Numbered from the stretch's first letter, positions 1 to 11,519 are shown. The stretch is DNA of 64,000 bases from Hofstenia miamia (GCA_004352715.1 SCFE01000079.1:1203517-1267516); one strand, 5' to 3'. The notes: generated by a model from the letters alone, not told the origin. Numbers and translations: made by a program.

Positions 1-81
1 TTGTGTGAAAAATAAGTAAAACCCAATATACTTTAAATCCACTGTACTAGTTTACACTCTAAAAGTCTGAAAGTCTGAAAG

Positions 82-324
82 TCATTTTGTTGAAAACAAC
101 AAACGCAGATGATGCTTGATTTTTGGTTTTTCAATTAGTTGAATTACACCTCCGACAAGATCACGCTCATCACCCCTTTCTATCACTTGTGAATATCTTT
201 TGGGGAGATAGAGAAACTCATTTCTATCAAGATCAAGCCTGATAGATTCGCCATATCTGCCGGTCATTAATGGCCGGTTTAATAAGGGCGTATATTTTAT
301 TTTTTCATGGTGAATGATTGACAC
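82..324 (-). CDS. unrecognised 80-codon open frame, possible C-terminal exon
   Basis: This open frame reads like coding sequence: mixed composition, charged, no low-complexity runs. It has internal phrases such as GRYGESIRLDLDRNEFLYLP and VIERGDERDLVGGVIQL and ends at a proper stop. It could be the last exon of a minus-strand gene or a fragment of a repeat-encoded protein. A plausible acceptor (pyrimidine tract then AG) lies just upstream near 335 on the minus strand, but I could not connect it to other exons. I do not recognise the family with confidence and assign no function. Confidence 0.3.
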   Translation of the reverse strand: MSIIHHEKIKYTPLLNRPLMTGRYGESIRLDLDRNEFLYLPKRYSQVIERGDERDLVGGVIQLIEKPKIKHHLRLLFSTK

Positions 325-1698
325 ATAAAGCCTTGGAAAGTTAAATCAATTACAATGCTAGATCAGATATATTTAAGCCACCATGTAAAGAGATATAAAT
401 TTAATAATTATTAGGGGATGCGGGTGTGCATCTGATCATTATATCTAGTAACACGTCAATAATTCGTTAAAACAACAAAAACCTATTAGTATGCCAACCA
501 TTAATTGCAAAAAGGAAACTTCGCAGAAAATTTTTAGCGATGGAATTATATATTTAATGAAAAATCGGCAAAATTCTCAAGTGAAACAAAAACATTGTTC
601 AATTTTTACATGGATTGTGTGGTAATTTATTTGACAACATAAATCTTATTATAATTTCAATAGCAAACATCATACTAATTTTGTTTAATTATGGAAATAT
701 GCTAGGATTTTATGGAAAGATATATCCAAACACAACATCCAATGCATACTATGAACGTGAGATATATGGTGGGAATCATGTTTTAATGGTATCAATCAAT
801 ATTTTAGAACCTCGCTACTACCCATATTGGATAAATTTAATTGATGATGAGATATGCTGTAAAACAAAGCACCGTCATGAAAAAACGAAATCCAATGTAT
901 AAACATGTGGCACAATCATATATTGATGGAATAAATGTAAAGTTCTGTAGCATTTGTGTAAACGCTATACATTTATGCTTTTAATTAAATAAATCTACCA
1001 ATATTATTTTTCCAAGTTGCAAAATGTAACGCATTGTTCAGTTTTTACGGAGATTGAGTCAAGGATGGTTGAATTTCTCCACCGCGGAGTAAGTATTTTT
1101 ACAATTAAATAATACAATTAAGTGAAAAATGATTTCTTGTACATGTGTAACGTCAATAAAAATTTCCTGGCGAGACTTAATTTGCAAGATGAAAACACTA
1201 CATATATTATCAATGCAATGTGTAAAGAAACTAAATTACAAAATGAAAAAATGATAGCAAAAACTGCAAGAGAGAATTTCTTCTTTCATAGCATTAAAAC
1301 GCCAACTCCTTCACAACTGGTAACAAGTAATTTGATGTTGGGAAAGAATACGTATTAACATTATCATGATAAATTCATCTTTCCATTGTCAGATGCTTTT
1401 TTAACAGTAATTTGTTTTTGGTCAAACGCTATAATTCAAATCTCTCAGCAAAGAAATGAATTGCAAGAAAAATAAATTAACAAAATAATTAACTTGAAAA
1501 ATAAATTTACCAAAAAATTTACAATAAATAATTAGTAAAATAGAATTAATTTATAAAATAGAGCTGATGTTTACAAAATTTCTTTGTTCTTTGTTCTATT
1601 TTACTTGACATGTCATAGTAGTCATGGTTTCAGTTTTAATGATGAAATGCATATTAATATTTCTCTTTTCATCATACCCATTTTATTTTAATGTGATT
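325..1698. other. AT-rich non-coding stretch
   Basis: Short open frames at 615-902 (+) and 1122-1358 (+) look like chance frames: rich in N, I and Y, with no motif or neighbour support. I see no RNA gene or transposon end here. Confidence 0.5.
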
Positions 1699-1918
1699 TT
1701 TATGTGTTAATATCTTAATTGCCTATGTCCATTGATGTAATATTTCTATTTTACCAAGATCATTTTTGTTTAACACGATTTTTTTATGTTAATATTTTAT
1801 TTGCCTATATATGTTGATGTAATATTTCTATTTTCACCAAACACGTTTTTGTTTTAAACTATTTTTATGTTAATGATTTATTTTATTCGCCTATATATGT
1901 GATGTAATATTTCTATTT
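1699..1918 (+). repeat. minisatellite, about 82-bp unit, three copies running into a gap
   Basis: Three diverged copies follow one another at about 1699, 1779 and 1863. Each contains a core like TTGCCTATATATGTTGATG followed by TAATATTTCTATTTT. The third copy is cut off by the 1,000-base N gap, so the array is probably longer and caused the gap. Confidence 0.75.
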
Positions 1919-2918
1919 NNNNNNNNNNNNNNNNNNNNNNNNNNNNNNNNNNNNNNNNNNNNNNNNNNNNNNNNNNNNNNNNNNNNNNNNNNNNNNNNNN
2001 NNNNNNNNNNNNNNNNNNNNNNNNNNNNNNNNNNNNNNNNNNNNNNNNNNNNNNNNNNNNNNNNNNNNNNNNNNNNNNNNNNNNNNNNNNNNNNNNNNNN
2101 NNNNNNNNNNNNNNNNNNNNNNNNNNNNNNNNNNNNNNNNNNNNNNNNNNNNNNNNNNNNNNNNNNNNNNNNNNNNNNNNNNNNNNNNNNNNNNNNNNNN
2201 NNNNNNNNNNNNNNNNNNNNNNNNNNNNNNNNNNNNNNNNNNNNNNNNNNNNNNNNNNNNNNNNNNNNNNNNNNNNNNNNNNNNNNNNNNNNNNNNNNNN
2301 NNNNNNNNNNNNNNNNNNNNNNNNNNNNNNNNNNNNNNNNNNNNNNNNNNNNNNNNNNNNNNNNNNNNNNNNNNNNNNNNNNNNNNNNNNNNNNNNNNNN
2401 NNNNNNNNNNNNNNNNNNNNNNNNNNNNNNNNNNNNNNNNNNNNNNNNNNNNNNNNNNNNNNNNNNNNNNNNNNNNNNNNNNNNNNNNNNNNNNNNNNNN
2501 NNNNNNNNNNNNNNNNNNNNNNNNNNNNNNNNNNNNNNNNNNNNNNNNNNNNNNNNNNNNNNNNNNNNNNNNNNNNNNNNNNNNNNNNNNNNNNNNNNNN
2601 NNNNNNNNNNNNNNNNNNNNNNNNNNNNNNNNNNNNNNNNNNNNNNNNNNNNNNNNNNNNNNNNNNNNNNNNNNNNNNNNNNNNNNNNNNNNNNNNNNNN
2701 NNNNNNNNNNNNNNNNNNNNNNNNNNNNNNNNNNNNNNNNNNNNNNNNNNNNNNNNNNNNNNNNNNNNNNNNNNNNNNNNNNNNNNNNNNNNNNNNNNNN
2801 NNNNNNNNNNNNNNNNNNNNNNNNNNNNNNNNNNNNNNNNNNNNNNNNNNNNNNNNNNNNNNNNNNNNNNNNNNNNNNNNNNNNNNNNNNNNNNNNNNNN
2901 NNNNNNNNNNNNNNNNNN
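1919..2918. other. assembly gap, 1,000 N
   Basis: Exactly 1,000 N, a conventional gap size. It is flanked on the left by a minisatellite and on the right by a transposase pseudogene, so the 5' end of the latter is missing. Confidence 0.99.
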
Positions 2919-3970
2919 AAGTGACTTACAGAGGGAGGTCATAACTCTCTTCAAAACTGAGAATCCAACATGGGGATTAATTTTTTTGGAGCAATAAGTA
3001 AAAGGCGAATGGATCGAGTAAACCTACGAATCAAGGATGGTGGTGCTCAAGCTTCTAAGAAGCGTAAAAATGGATCTGAAACTGTCCGTCGCGTATCAAA
3101 TTCTCCAGTGCGACAAGCTGTTGTTACACTAGCTGTATCATTCAAGCCAAAGACAAATTGCGTCAGCATTAAACATTTCAAAGGGAACAGTGCAAAACAT
3201 TTTGAAGAAGTCAAAGCTTAAGTGTTACAAGCGTATTCAATGTCATAAACTTACACCTGCCCACAAACTGACTCGCACAAACAAGTCCGAGGCACTGGTA
3301 AACCGATTTATTGATTCATATCGAAACATTTGGTTTTCAGATGAAGCTCATTTCACACTGTCACCCCCTGTGTCAACAGACAAAATGAAAAAACTTACAG
3401 GGAGGTAAAATTGAAAACAGACATACCCCAGGAAGATCTTTTAGTGCAATGTGATAAACAGCAGCCGTCACTCATGTGTTATGGTTCAGTATCATACCAT
3501 GGTAAGACAGAATTACGATTCATAGAGGGTTTTGCTCCCGGACAGGATGACATTCCTTGCTATAAAAGGAAAAAGAAATCAGTGAATCAGCATATTTATA
3601 GAGATGAGATGTGTCCCGCCAGGTTTACTGATATTGAGGCAGTAATGAATGGGCGTGGCAGCAAGACTGTGCCAAGGCACACACCGCTACTGCATGGTTG
3701 CAGACGAACACAATAGACTTCATTCAACCTCATCAATGGCCAGCAAAAAGTCCCGATCTGAATGTGTTAGATTATTGTGTGTGGGGCTTACTTCTCGCTG
3801 AATTGCAGTCCAAACGTAGCAGCATCAATTCGTTAAATGAACTTAAAGAGTGTCTGTCTGAAGCATGGAATTCTATCCCCATGGATATCATCCGCAGAGC
3901 TGTGGAAGGTTGGATACCACGTCTTCGAAAGTGCGTAGAGGCCAATGGAGGCCACTTCGAATATTTTTAA
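2919..3970 (+). pseudogene. Tc1/mariner-superfamily transposase pseudogene (DDxD type), 5' end lost in gap
   Basis: Decayed transposase in at least three frames. From about 3190 the frame carries a helix-turn-helix tail (NILKKSKLKCYKRIQC, then LTPAHKLTR) and the first catalytic segment NIWFSDEAHF. A second frame from 3411 holds the core (MCYGSVSYHGKTELRFIEG). After a frameshift near 3650, the QQDCAKAHTA segment supplies the second aspartate. SPDLNVLDYCVWG gives the third acidic residue, with about 34 residues between. The C-terminus EANGGHFEYF and stop at 3970 are typical of this superfamily. Frameshifts and an internal stop rule out activity. The element's 3' terminal repeat follows at about 4045-4084. 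Confidence 0.85.
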
Positions 3971-4039
3971 TGACTTTACATGTGTTAATAAATGTGTTCA
4001 TTAATGTTTTGATAAATATTAATAAGTATATGTTTCTTA

Positions 4040-4084
4040 CAGTTTTTTCTTCCCAAAAAGTACCGTTTTTAAGTGGGCACCCTG
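4040..4084 (+). repeat. 3' terminal inverted repeat of the Tc1-like element, ending at TA
   Basis: The sequence ends AAGTGGGCACCCTG followed by TA (4085-4086), the expected target dinucleotide. The same 45-bp block recurs at 5288-5332 with one or two changes, which marks it as a family terminus and not unique sequence. Confidence 0.75.
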
Positions 4085-4679
4085 TAGTTTGAACGTGTAT
4101 CACCCCTTGAAACTTTTCGTCCAACCTGATTTCAGGTATCTAATCGCTTTCGATTTTTAATGTAAAATTTCAGTTATATTTTAAAATATTTCAACATATT
4201 TTTTATAAATTCTATAGCAATAATTATCTATTTAATTTGCATTTGATTTTTTGAAATTCGATAGTTTTCTCCGTTTGTTGTACATAGGAGAATATAATAT
4301 CAGTGAAAACAATAAAATTTTTACCGAAAGTATTAAATTTGATTTTAGTTGAAATCGGGTTATATCTGCAAGTTTGACCCACAAGTTTGACCGTGTATTA
4401 CTCCCTTAACGCACATAAGTGTAAACGCACTTTTCGTAATTGAGTTCTGTAAACTAAGCAAAATGTTTACATTTCATTCGTATTACTAGCCGAAAAGTAC
4501 CTAAATTTGATAAAGATTTTTGAGCTGCAAATGCTTCAATATAAATATTGAATATTCATCAATGTTGAAATTAGTTAAAGTTCATTTTTCGTATATTAAA
4601 AATGTTAATTGAATAATCGCAATACCTATATGCTCATTATCATGAACTTGCACAAGTCAAAATATAACTGCCACACGTA
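4085..4679. other. non-coding stretch with a diverged repeat pair
   Basis: No coding signal. Two similar 23-28-bp motifs (GTTTGAACGTGTATCAC near 4088 and GTTTGACCGTGTATTAC near 4386) lie about 300 bp apart in direct orientation and may bound a small decayed repeat. Confidence 0.4.
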
Positions 4680-4703
4680 ATATATATATATATATATATA
4701 TAA
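4680..4703. repeat. TA microsatellite
   Basis: Simple (TA)n run next to a 107-base N gap at 4721-4827. Confidence 0.95.
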
Positions 4704-4720
4704 ATTAATTATATACACAC

Positions 4721-4827
4721 NNNNNNNNNNNNNNNNNNNNNNNNNNNNNNNNNNNNNNNNNNNNNNNNNNNNNNNNNNNNNNNNNNNNNNNNNNNNNNNN
4801 NNNNNNNNNNNNNNNNNNNNNNNNNNN
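4721..4827. other. assembly gap, 107 N
   Basis: Hides the N-terminal and central part of the mariner transposase whose C-terminus follows it. Confidence 0.99.
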
Positions 4828-5164
4828 GGCTCTGATCAACAGAAAGCGTGTTTTAATGCAGCAGGACAATGCCAAGCCACACACCGCCAGGAAGACCAAA
4901 GACATGTTTGAAGAACTGGACAGCATTGAGGTTCTACCACATCCAGCCTACAGTCCTGATTGTGCTCCATCAGATTACGGCCTTTTCCGTTCAATGCAAC
5001 ACTTTCTGAAAGGCCGCCGATTCGAATCGTTTGATAAAGTCGAAGAAGCATGTCAAGAATTCTTCGATTCAAAGCCGGCTGAATGGTACTTTAACCAGAT
5101 TCGAAAGCTTGCAGATCGATGGCAGAAAGTCTTGGAACATGATGGTCTTTATTTTGAGGAATAA
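4828..5164 (+). pseudogene. mariner transposase, C-terminal third only
   Basis: The frame from about 4856 to the stop at 5164 shows the second and third catalytic aspartates of mariner transposases, in QQDNAKPHTARKTKDMFEEL and YSPDCAPSDYGLF. The usual C-terminus follows (FRSMQHFLKGRRF, SKPAEWYFNQIRKLADRWQK). No stop interrupts the visible part, so this copy is younger than the Tc1-like one upstream. Its N-terminal half, including the HTH DNA-binding domain and first Asp, is in the gap at 4721-4827, so intactness cannot be judged. The 3' end of the element (ACTTTTGGGACAACCTAA) lies at about 5247-5264, followed by TA. Confidence 0.9.
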
Positions 5165-5246
5165 ACTTTATTGTTGCAGCTATTATTTGAGTAATAAAAT
5201 TTCAATTTTTTTCAAGCGTTTACCAACTTTTTTCAAGTGTTTACGA

Positions 5247-5264
5247 ACTTTTGGGACAACCTAA
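5247..5264 (+). repeat. mariner 3' terminal inverted repeat
   Basis: On the minus strand this reads TTAGGTTGTCCCAAAAGT, a classical mariner terminus. It is followed by the TA target duplication. Confidence 0.85.
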
Positions 5265-5334
5265 TATTAATATGTATATGGTTCTTACAGTTTTTTCTTC
5301 CCAAAAAGTACCATTTTTAAGTGGGCACCCTGTA
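5265..5334 (+). mobile_element. tail of a second Tc1-like copy interrupted by the mariner
   Basis: From 5265 the sequence resumes with TTAATATGTATATGGTTCTT and runs to GTGGGCACCCTGTA at 5334. It is almost the same as the 3' end of the Tc1-like element at 4015-4086. The mariner therefore appears to have landed in the 3' untranslated tail of another copy of that family. Confidence 0.7.
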
Positions 5335-5599
5335 CAAACGATATTGGTCAAATGATATTTTGAAGGAAATATGTCAGTGCACTAATTTAAAAGCTCTAAA
5401 AATGAACTTAATTTTATTTGAATTGCGAAAATGATGACTTGAATGAGATAGTTAAAATTGAAAGATATTGATCTCCAAAAACTCGTTTACCAATAATTGC
5501 GGACCATACGACCAAAAATCGCAATATGGAAATTAAACAGTATTTATATTTTGTAAAAGAAGATATGAACATTTAAATAAAAATGTGAAGAAATACCTT

Positions 5600-6600
5600 T
5601 CTGAAATGTAATCTGTTGATGAGATGATAATTCCTAATAAAGGCAAACAAAGAAGTCTCTGATAGTACAATCCAAAAAACCCAAAAAATGGGGAATTAAA
5701 CTCTTTGCTTTGTGTGAATTAGGAGGAATGGCGCATCATGTTGAGTTATACTAAGGTAAATCCAAAAAGGCTTTTAATGAAGCAATTGCAAAATCTGGCA
5801 GTGTTGTGTTAAGACTTGTTGAAGAAAAAGTACAATAATTTTGTAATTACACATTTTTTGATAATTGGTTTTGTTTATCTAATCTAGTTGTTGAACTAGC
5901 AATGCATGGAATCAAAAGTGTTGGCACGTAGCGTCTGAACAGCAGACGAATTACATTTTCTTCTGATAAGGACTTTAAGAAACGTGGCCGAGGCACCAAT
6001 GAAGAAAAAACATGCGCTGTACAAAATATTACGCCGTGGGATAACAAGGGTGTATTATTGATTGGAGGTTATTGTGGTGCACATCCAATGAGTGAAATAG
6101 AAAGATTTAATTCAAAATCCAGAAACGTTATTTCAATTCAATGTCCAAACATTGTTCGAAAATATAACAAATTTATGGGATTTGTAGATGAAATGGGAAA
6201 ACACATTGCACTGCATCGAACAACTATTGATTGTTTGAAAAGTTATTATCTTCGTGTTTTGTTTCATTTTGGAGACTTAATAATGGTAAATTCGTGGATT
6301 GAATATAAAAATGATTGTAAAGAGAATGGATTGACTATGAAGGACTATCTTGATCTTTTTGATTTTTCATACATAGTGTTTGCAAATATTATATATTCAG
6401 GTGCAACTTCTAAACGTGGTCGACCATCAACTAACAACATTACAAAAAAAATTGCTGCAAAGAAACATTGCGGACCTACTACTTGTGTACCAGATGATTC
6501 TGTGCGCTCGGAAAACTTAGGCCATTGGTCAATTACAACCCGCCGAAACAGATGCACGTTTCCTGGTTGCTCTGCTATACCAACTACAGCTTGTATGAAG
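5600..6600 (+). pseudogene. piggyBac-type (PGBD-like) transposase pseudogene
   Basis: Residues typical of the piggyBac DDD catalytic domain occur in order. SVDEMIIPNKGKQRSL (about 5612-5657) holds the first Asp. KPKKWGIKLFALCE and KKAFNEAIAKSGSVV follow, then FFDNWF (about 5850) with the second Asp. KDFKKRGRGTNEE, PWDNKGVLLIGGYC, NIVRKYNKFMGFVDEMGKH (third Asp) and LKSYYLRVLFHFGDLIMVNS follow. A cysteine-rich C-terminus (RRNRCTFPGCSAIP, CMKCVVNLCINKKNC) resembles the family's cross-brace zinc finger. There are stops near 5657, 5753 and 5928, so it is not a functional transposase. From 5931 to 6867, however, the frame is open without interruption. Confidence 0.85.
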
Positions 6601-6699
6601 TGTGTTGTAAATTTATGCATAAATAAAAAAAATTGTTTTTTAAAATTCAAAATCGCAACTAAGAAAAAAAAGCCAAATAATATGGACAAAGTACTAATT

Positions 6700-6992
6700 T
6701 CATACACATTGCAAACCCAGCACTATGAATGCCTCAAATGCAGACAAATGTTTACCAAGTTTGAAGAAATTGATCATCACTTACTCAAAATCCATTGGAA
6801 AGAATTCCATGAGCAGCAATTAAATGGAAGGAAGATCTATGCATGTTGCTATAAAAATTGCAGTTAGCATTTCAAGTATGCTTATTTACTAGAAAGGCAT
6901 CAAAGAACGCCTAAAAGCATACAATTGTGTACATCGTAACAAACAATTTGCAAGAAAAGACTATCTCTTACAACAAATTAACAATATGCATT
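6700..6992 (+). pseudogene. C2H2 zinc-finger remnants in frame with the PGBD C-terminus
   Basis: After the piggyBac zinc finger and a lysine-rich linker, the same frame encodes HYECLKCRQMF...HHLLKIHW, a C-x2-C-x12-H-x4-H finger. It continues to a second finger (YACCYKNCS, stop at 6865-6867, then FKYAYLLERHQR). A third degraded finger (NKQFARKDYLL...NNMH) follows after a frameshift. C2H2 fingers are not part of canonical piggyBac transposases, so this is either a transposon captured next to a zinc-finger gene remnant or a fusion that later decayed. Confidence 0.6.
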
Positions 6993-8313
6993 ATTGAAGT
7001 AAATTGATGATAAAAAAAATATTAAAAAAATTTTTAAAAAATTAAATTGTGTACTGTAGCTTATTATTTTGAATGTTTTAAATTATTAGCATATACTTTA
7101 ATCAACTGCATATAAATATGAAGAAATTCATCAAGATTAGTTTTTTTGTTGAAGAATATGTTTTAATAATCTATTCATTTAGTGTACATGTTACAGAAAG
7201 AATGTGTAATTAGGAATTTGATTAGGATGAATATGAAGGTGTTGACAGTGTCATTCAAGAACTGGATTATATAATGACCCAAATTTCATATCATTATTTT
7301 AGATCCCTTGTGTTAAGAGCAAATGGAGGAAGCTGAATTAAAGCGTTGAAAAAGCATTGATGTCTAGAAAAACTAATTTTAGAAGTAAATCATTTCTAAG
7401 TTTTGGATTTGTTTTTTAATTAAGCTCTTTAAACAATGTAGTGAATTTAATCGTTTTCAGCAAGCATATACTGTGTAAAGAAATGCAACTATAATAAATG
7501 TTAAAATCACTCATATAGAAAAAACTAATAAATGCAAAAGATCAGGCTTTTGGTAGGAACATAGCCTTGAAATAAAGAGCCTGATAGTAATATTTTAAAA
7601 ACAGAACCACAAATATAAATAATCATTTCATCACATATTTATGGAGTTTCAAATTTGAGGTATCAGAAAGTTTCTATTTAAACGAATTTGTAGACTTAAT
7701 GAATGAAATGTACTCATCTAAAGTAACTACTGTAAAAAATACACAACACATAAAATTGGCTTATAAACAAATAAAACAATTATGCATTGAGAAATAAAAT
7801 GCATCAATTCAGCTTAATTAAAAAAAGAGAAAGGATTTATACTGATGATGAAAAGTCTTATGAAAATAATACAAAAGCATGGTGATTAATGATTATAACG
7901 TTAGTTATGCTTAAGAGTAATGCTTCCTTTGTCTTCATATCAACCTTAGACGATGTTAGCAAATAAGAGAAGTTAAATAATTCCACTTTTCAGCAAATTT
8001 TTGGTTGCGTTTAAAAAATTAACAAAATGTGTAATTAAAAATAATTACCTCATTTAAAGTAAATTCTACATAAAAATACGCTTGCCCTATTCGTAAGCTG
8101 TAGTAAATATCTAGGGAATAATGAGATTTTACTTAACTTCGAGACCTAGCCAAATGTAAAAGTAAAATTAAATTACGAATGAAAAATACAGAGACATATT
8201 TAAATTTAGTAATCACATGCATGTGAATGTAATTGAGAAATTTATTCCAAATTCGTTCATTGTAATTAATTTAATATGATGTATATTAATATTTTATAAC
8301 AAACTTAGTAATT
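6993..8313. other. AT-rich non-coding stretch
   Basis: No coding frame, terminal repeat or RNA gene that I can support. CG dinucleotides are present at ordinary frequency. Confidence 0.5.
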
Positions 8314-8592
8314 TTGATACTTCCTTCATTTGATGCCAAATGTATAGTCCAATCGAATTTATGTGAAATAACAAATTTTTATCAATCTAAATTCCGCTTT
8401 TGTAAACAATGCTGCATGTTTTACAACACCATGGCACATAAACCTAATTATTTACATCTGTTCAAACATAAGCAAGACTTAAAACAATATAGAGAAACCT
8501 TTGTAATGGATTTCAGACGCATTATTGTCAGTGGTTATCTAATTGAGATAAATGGTTGTTTACTTTACGTACAACTCTTTGCAATCACGTGA
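8314..8592 (+). other. unrecognised 92-codon open frame
   Basis: This contains FRFCKQCCMFYNTMAHKPNY followed by LHLFKHK, a loose Cys/His pattern reminiscent of a degenerate zinc finger. There is no second supporting motif and no neighbour context. It could be chance or a transposon fragment; I assign no function. Confidence 0.2.
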
Positions 8593-8708
8593 AGGCTTGC
8601 ACAACCCAAGCATAAACAATTCTTAAACACCACTAACACCCTAAGAACGATGTGTCAAATTTCTAAGCACCATAGGATAGATAATTTCTTCTCATTCATT
8701 TACGTTAT

Positions 8709-8890
8709 CAAATAGCATCTAGTTGCGGATATCTTCGCCGCAATAATTTGAATTTGCACTAGGAATAGATCGGACAGGTTAAACAGGTCAGGTTAAAAGC
8801 AGGATAATTAAGTCAGGACAGGCTAAATGGGGTTAAAAATATTGATTGACAAGATCAGGTTAAATATTAAATAAGATATTAAATAAGTTT
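8709..8890 (+). repeat. left copy of a 182-bp duplication flanking a gap
   Basis: Identical by eye to 8912-9093 across a 21-N gap (8891-8911). It contains a run of short related words (GGACAGGTTAAACAGGTCAG and variants). It is most simply an unmerged contig overlap. Confidence 0.85.
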
Positions 8891-8911
8891 NNNNNNNNNN
8901 NNNNNNNNNNN

Positions 8912-9093
8912 CAAATAGCATCTAGTTGCGGATATCTTCGCCGCAATAATTTGAATTTGCACTAGGAATAGATCGGACAGGTTAAACAGGTCAGGTTAAA
9001 AGCAGGATAATTAAGTCAGGACAGGCTAAATGGGGTTAAAAATATTGATTGACAAGATCAGGTTAAATATTAAATAAGATATTAAATAAGTTT
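8912..9093 (+). repeat. right copy of the 182-bp duplication
   Basis: Identical to 8709-8890. Only one copy probably exists in the genome. Confidence 0.85.
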
Positions 9094-9719
9094 TTTGAAA
9101 AAATATTCAACATATTTCCATAACTAGTGTTCTAATGTCCATGAGAACAACAACAACAACCCTGAAATATTTTGTTTTCTGAAGAAAAACTGTGAGTCCC
9201 ATCCAGGCGTAACGTGTTAAAGTCAGCGGCTGTCGCGCCGTTATCCAAGTTCCATTTAGACATCCAGTGCAGCAAATCAGAAGTCGTTGCACAAAGGCAC
9301 GCCTGACAGTCAGGTAGAAAATTTAAGTCGAAATTCTCCCTAGTGAGTTATAAGCGTCTAAAATTTTGTTGAAATTATCACAGATTTCAAAAAATTCCTA
9401 GTGGAAATAAGGTTAAAATAAATATTTGAGGCGGGCGGACGTAGAAACGTGTGATGACACCACTCTCACATTAAATATTCTGCGTACGCTGCTTATTGCT
9501 ACATGTATTAATTAGGATGACTGAATCTCAAATTCAAAGCAATTGAGTACTGGCAATTCTATGGCAAATACTATTACAAAAAAGAAGTCTTGGCTATGTA
9601 TTTTGTAGCGTATACAATTCAAAATAAACTAATCGAAACAATTCCGATATCAGCACATTAAAGTACCACTACCAAAGTGCTCATAAATCTCTGCAATAGA
9701 AAACTGTTTTTAAAGATGG

Positions 9720-11460
9720 CAGTAAATCAAAGGAGTATCAACAGGGGCAAACTATTAAAATACACTTTATTTTTGAAAATCAAATACAAGCTATCGTACG
9801 AAAAACATTGATTATCAAAGTGACTGGCATTTTCTGATCGACCTAACACTATTATAGAAGACAAAGGATTAAAGAATGCATTGAAACTGATTGTGGTAAA
9901 ACTGTTGAGATGCCTACAAGGAAGACAATTGCTGATCAACAGAATACTTTGTATGAAAAAATGAAACGTAAAAATTACTTTGTAAAGTTTGCTTTGTTAG
10001 TATAACGTTCGTTTATTGGACCAATCTCCAGAACAAATCTTATCTTGGCATGACAATTCATTTTATATATGATTGGGAGCTAAGATCATTCACACTTGGA
10101 GTGATTCAAATATCTGAGGCACACACTTCTGAACAGCAGATGTTATAAATATCTCAGATTGGCAAATCAAAGATAAACTTACAACATTTGTAACAGATGC
10201 TGCAGCAAATGCGTGGAAATCATTTATATTGATTAATGAAGAGTTAGAGATCGATTTTGTAAGCAGCTCCTCATGCTATTCATAATTCTATTCAATGTGC
10301 TGTCAAAAACGGTACTGTTCTCACAAACCTTTAACCAAAATTCGTTGTTTAGTTTCTAGATATAGGCATAGTATGAAGTTAATGAACGCTGATACATGAC
10401 ATGCCTCAAAGTGTTGTTGGCAATTATTTCGCTTTTCTCGGAGATATTTTGTCATCCTCTGATTTTTGCAAAATTCGCAGTGTTATTGAGATGTTTCAAG
10501 TTATTGAAGAGGTATCGAAGATTCCCGGGTACAGCACTCATGAGTCAATTTCAAATCTATGTCCAAGTATTTGCTTAAGTTTCGCTTGAAAGAAAAAGAC
10601 GATGACGAAGTTCATTTATGATATTAAGAATGTAATTTTTGCCGACCTTCACAGAAGTGTATTGCTTTCAAATAAAAAAGCACTGTACATTCAAATCAAA
10701 AGTCTTTGGTGCTTTCCAAAAGACGACTGTGAAGAGATTTGGATGATGGTGGAAAAGAAAGCATCCACTCTCAATGGCACAGATTAAGGTTAGAATAATT
10801 ATATATTTTTCTTATTATGCATCCAGGGCAGCTGTAGATTTCTTAGTTTGCTTTCATATGAAATGCAGTCTATTTAAATTATAATTGACTGTAATGTGCA
10901 ACTAAATTTGTGGATTTACTAGTGTGGATGATCGACCTCTTTAATTAATAAAAAAATAAACAGCCTTTTATATTCAATAGGTGGTGCCGCCTCATTATAA
11001 ATTTTTTGCTACACTTCAGATTATCTAAGCTCCTGGTTAATTCAAAAAAACTTTGTCCCAATAATAGTTACTTTATCAATCAATATTATCTATTTGAAAA
11101 AAATTACATGGTATATAAAAAAGTAGCTGTATAATCACATATGTTCTGCTTAGTTGATGGACCGAGTACAAAACTCTGTAAGCATGGTTGGGAGGTGGAA
11201 GAATCAGATCAAGATGACGAATGTCCAGAATCAGAAGGGGTACTATTGAAAAAAATCAGGGTGCAAAACTTGAAATAGAGAAGTATCGAGTGGTTCCACA
11301 AAACATCAATCAGAACTGTTTGTGTTGGTGGAAACAACATTCTATTGATTTCCCAATTTTATCAAAGCTTGTGTCCAAAGGTTTGCAAACACCAGCATGC
11401 AGAGTATACAGCGTATTCTTTCTATTGATTAAACAAATATAATATATTTGTTAATTCTCG
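9720..11460 (+). pseudogene. hAT-superfamily transposase pseudogene (zinc-finger BED type)
   Basis: A hAT transposase can be followed across frames. PTRKTIADQQNTLYEKMKRK (about 9910-9970) is the pre-catalytic region. NLQNKSYLGMTIHFIYDWEL with FTLGVIQISEAHTSEQ follows (about 10025-10135). KLTTFVTDAAANAWKSF (about 10175) carries the first catalytic Asp, then APHAIHNSIQCAVKNGT. The C-terminal dimerisation segment lies at about 11270-11440 (LCWWKQHSIDFPILSKLVSK and LQTPACRVYS). Multiple stops and frameshifts make it a dead copy. I could not define its terminal repeats or 8-bp target duplication. Confidence 0.8.
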
Positions 11461-11519
11461 ATGAAAATAGACAGAAATCAGGTAAAATTAACGACTCATC
11501 ATCATCACTAATATATATA

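Noticed and set aside
615-902. 95-codon plus-strand frame as a gene
   Set aside because: AT-driven composition, no motif, no acceptable context.
1878-2954. Long open frame across the first gap
   Set aside because: Almost all codons are N; the frame is an artefact of the gap. The same applies to frames over 4705-4926, 15094-15355 and 31642-32347.
6345-6707. 120-codon minus-strand frame
   Set aside because: Antisense shadow of the piggyBac-type frame.
9107-9292. 61-codon minus-strand frame
   Set aside because: No recognisable motif; too short to support.
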